The notes under the pieces: model-generated
What the model saw: only the letters and a program-made list of their open reading frames with translations
What the model was told of the DNA's origin: nothing
The model's database searches: none
Shown: positions 4,646 to 5,613 of the stretch, piece after piece
Layout: each line of letters begins with the position of its first letter
Numbering within the stretch: the first letter of the stretch is position 1
Assembly: GCA_001898095.1 (NCBI GenBank)
Contig: MKSH01000172.1
Location: 4,152 to 9,764 of the forward strand
Origin: Solirubrobacterales bacterium 70-9
GTDB lineage: Bacteria > Actinomycetota > Thermoleophilia > Solirubrobacterales > 70-9
Direction of reading: 5' to 3'
Length of the DNA: 5,613 nt
Position numbers and translations under genes: made by a program

Positions 4646-4846
4646 ATGTTCCACTGCGAGCGGTGTGGGATCCGCTTCAGCAGCGGCGCGTTGTCCGGTA
4701 GGAGGGACTGTCCGCGCTGCATGGCCCGCGATGGGGTCAGGGTCCCGCTCTGGTGGGAACCGGCCGTCGCCCACGTCCCGGCGGCACTGGCCGCGGTCCG
4801 GGCGGCCCCCGCGCGCCCGCGTCCCGAACCGAGGCAGCCGGCCTAG
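4646..4846 (+). CDS. Small zinc-ribbon protein, 66 residues, function unknown
   Basis: The protein begins MFHCERCGIRFSSG and has two CxxC knuckles, Cys4/Cys7 and Cys22/Cys25, 14 residues apart, the usual spacing for one structural zinc site in a rubredoxin-like or zinc-ribbon fold. The rest is a short strand (DGVRVPLWWEP), an Ala/Val-rich stretch and an Arg/Pro-rich tail. There is no signal peptide or membrane segment. Zinc ribbons this small serve as nucleic-acid or protein-binding modules, but nothing here allows a specific role. The strong ribosome binding site, the good promoter overlapped by a dyad, the leader hairpin and the downstream hairpin show a self-contained, probably regulated transcription unit. 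Its stop codon lies in the loop of the downstream hairpin. Because it is short, a gene finder could miss it. The coding call is good; function is unknown. Confidence 0.75.
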   Translation: MFHCERCGIRFSSGALSGRRDCPRCMARDGVRVPLWWEPAVAHVPAALAAVRAAPARPRPEPRQPA

Positions 4847-4863
4847 CCCCAGGCTGCCTCGGT
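4828..4863 (+). terminator. Hairpin overlapping the zinc-ribbon stop codon, probable terminator without U-tract
   Basis: ACCGAGGCAGCC (4828-4839) and GGCTGCCTCGGT (4852-4863) are exact reverse complements around a 12-nt loop that contains the TAG stop (4844-4846). No T-run follows. Stem-only terminators have been described in actinobacteria, and the position at the gene end fits. The first arm encodes the last residues of the protein. Confidence 0.55.
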
Positions 4864-4886
4864 GAGGGCGCGCACGAGCGCCCGAC

Positions 4887-4945
4887 GGCGCGTTCGCAGT
4901 TCCCCGTACATAGGCCGGGGAACTGCGAACGCCGCCCGCGGGCGG
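4887..4945. repeat. 17-bp perfect hairpin plus overlapping 14-bp palindrome
   Basis: GCGTTCGCAGTTCCCCG (4890-4906) and its exact reverse complement (4916-4932) flank a 9-nt loop; beyond a one-base bulge GGC/GCC adds three pairs (4887-4889 with 4934-4936). The perfect palindrome CCGCCCGCGGGCGG (4932-4945) overlaps its right edge. It sits between the zinc-ribbon gene and the lipoprotein gene, 34 bp before the latter's start. It may be a second, backup terminator or an insulator; with no T-tract the strand is open. Confidence 0.75.
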
Positions 4946-4978
4946 GGCGACATCGCCTGCTCAGAGCCGGGCGGGCGG

Positions 4979-5613
4979 ATGCGCGACACTGGACGTGTGA
5001 GGCGCCTTCCCCTGGCAGGCATCGTCGCCGCGCTCGCCGCCATCGCCCTGGCGCTGCTTGCGATCGCGGGATGCGGATCGGGCGGCGGCTCGTCGAGCGC
5101 CGCCACCTCGAGCGAAGCGGGCGCGACGACGTCCAACGGCGCGAGCGAATCGACAGGCGGCGGTGGCAACGCGGGTGGGACCTCGACCGAAACTTCCAAG
5201 GCCGGCACCTCCACCGCGGCGTCCGAAGGCCGCGCAGAGGTCACGCTCTCGGTCCCCCCGGGGCTCGACGGCGGCACCCTCTCCTCCCCGCACCAACTCG
5301 AAGTGCCGAAGGGCTGGACGGCGAGCGTCTGGGCGCGGCCGGAAGGGGCGCGGATGATGGCGGTGACGCCGGAAGGGAACCTGCTGGTCAGCGAGCCGGG
5401 CAACGGGATCGTGCTCGAACTCACCGGCGGCAAGGTCGCGACGGGGGAAAGCATCGTCCTCTCCGGCCTCGAATCGCCGCAGGGTCTCGCCTTCGCCAAA
5501 CGGGGCGGCGCGTGGGTCCTCTACGTCGGCGAGTCGAACCAGATCGACGCCTACCCCTGGAGCGCCGGCAAGGCCGGGAAGCAGACGGTGATCGCCCCCG
5601 ACCTGCCCGACGA
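4979..5613 (+). CDS. Secreted lipoprotein with sorbosone/glucose dehydrogenase-like beta-propeller (C-terminus cut by window edge)
   Basis: The frame runs from the ATG at 4979 to the window end, 211 residues without a stop. MRDTGRVRRLP is a basic n-region, residues about 12-29 are a hydrophobic Ala/Leu/Ile core, and IAGC gives a lipobox with Cys32, so it is probably lipid-anchored outside the cytoplasmic membrane. Residues 33-86 form a Ser/Thr/Gly/Ala-rich linker. The globular part starts with LEVPKGWTASVWARPEGARMM and AVTPEGNLLVSEPGNGIVLEL, then SPQGLAFAKRGGAWVLYVGE and SNQIDAYPW. These match the first blades of PQQ-dependent sugar dehydrogenases of the sorbosone/glucose dehydrogenase family (LPxGF, LLVSE, PxGLAF, LYVxExN). 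Members oxidise sugars or aldoses outside the cell, but the catalytic His/Arg region would lie beyond the window, so an inactive propeller or gluconolactonase-like role is possible. A GTG at 4997 is an alternative start that keeps the whole signal peptide. No clear ribosome binding site precedes either. Confidence 0.82.
   Translation, partial: MRDTGRVRRLPLAGIVAALAAIALALLAIAGCGSGGGSSSAATSSEAGATTSNGASESTGGGGNAGGTSTETSKAGTSTAASEGRAEVTLSVPPGLDGGTLSSPHQLEVPKGWTASVWARPEGARMMAVTPEGNLLVSEPGNGIVLELTGGKVATGESIVLSGLESPQGLAFAKRGGAWVLYVGESNQIDAYPWSAGKAGKQTVIAPDLPD

Noticed and set aside
4843..5499. Minus-strand open frame opposite the lipoprotein
   Set aside because: The plus strand has a signal peptide, lipobox and propeller motifs; the antisense reading is a low-complexity mirror of the Ser/Thr/Gly linker.

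Overview
The window is very GC-rich DNA with strong G/C bias at third codon positions, GTG starts and a Ser/Thr/Gly-rich lipoprotein linker. This points to a high-GC actinobacterial lineage; a soil Thermoleophilia/Solirubrobacterales-type genome is my best guess from the style of the proteins, not a proven placement. There is no sign of phage, transposase, CRISPR, tRNA or rRNA.

Layout, left to right. (1) Minus strand, 1-886: the N-terminal 295 residues of a PAS-PAS-EAL signalling protein, cut by the left edge. (2) Plus strand, 982-2112: a complete FAD/NAD(P)-type disulfide oxidoreductase resembling sulfide:quinone oxidoreductases, divergent from (1) across 95 bp. (3) 2113-2372: a 260-bp gap between convergent genes with an unusual cluster of short dyads built on GTCAC/GTGAC half-sites. 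(4) Minus strand, 2373-3995: a complete class A FAD-dependent aromatic-ring hydroxylase (PheA/TfdB/MhpA type) with a C-terminal thioredoxin-like domain. It probably starts at a leaderless GTG and carries a 20-bp perfect palindrome inside its interdomain linker. (5) 3996-4645: a 650-bp non-coding stretch with three inverted-repeat structures (4061-4112, 4221-4341, 4399-4460) and a promoter whose -35 box sits inside a perfect dyad. (6) Plus strand, 4646-4846: a 66-residue protein with two CxxC knuckles. (7) 4828-4945: two more strong hairpins and a 14-bp palindrome. (8) Plus strand, 4979 to the right edge: the N-terminal part of a secreted lipoprotein with a sorbosone/glucose-dehydrogenase-like beta-propeller.

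The genes do not form one operon: orientation alternates and each gene appears to be its own transcription unit. Two encode flavin redox enzymes and one a probable PQQ-type sugar dehydrogenase, but nothing shows that they share a pathway. The most unusual part is non-coding: five sequence-distinct long hairpins plus a candidate structured RNA lie within about 2.2 kb (2759-4936), mostly around the small zinc-ribbon gene. All calls come from reading the sequence; no database search, folding or alignment was run.
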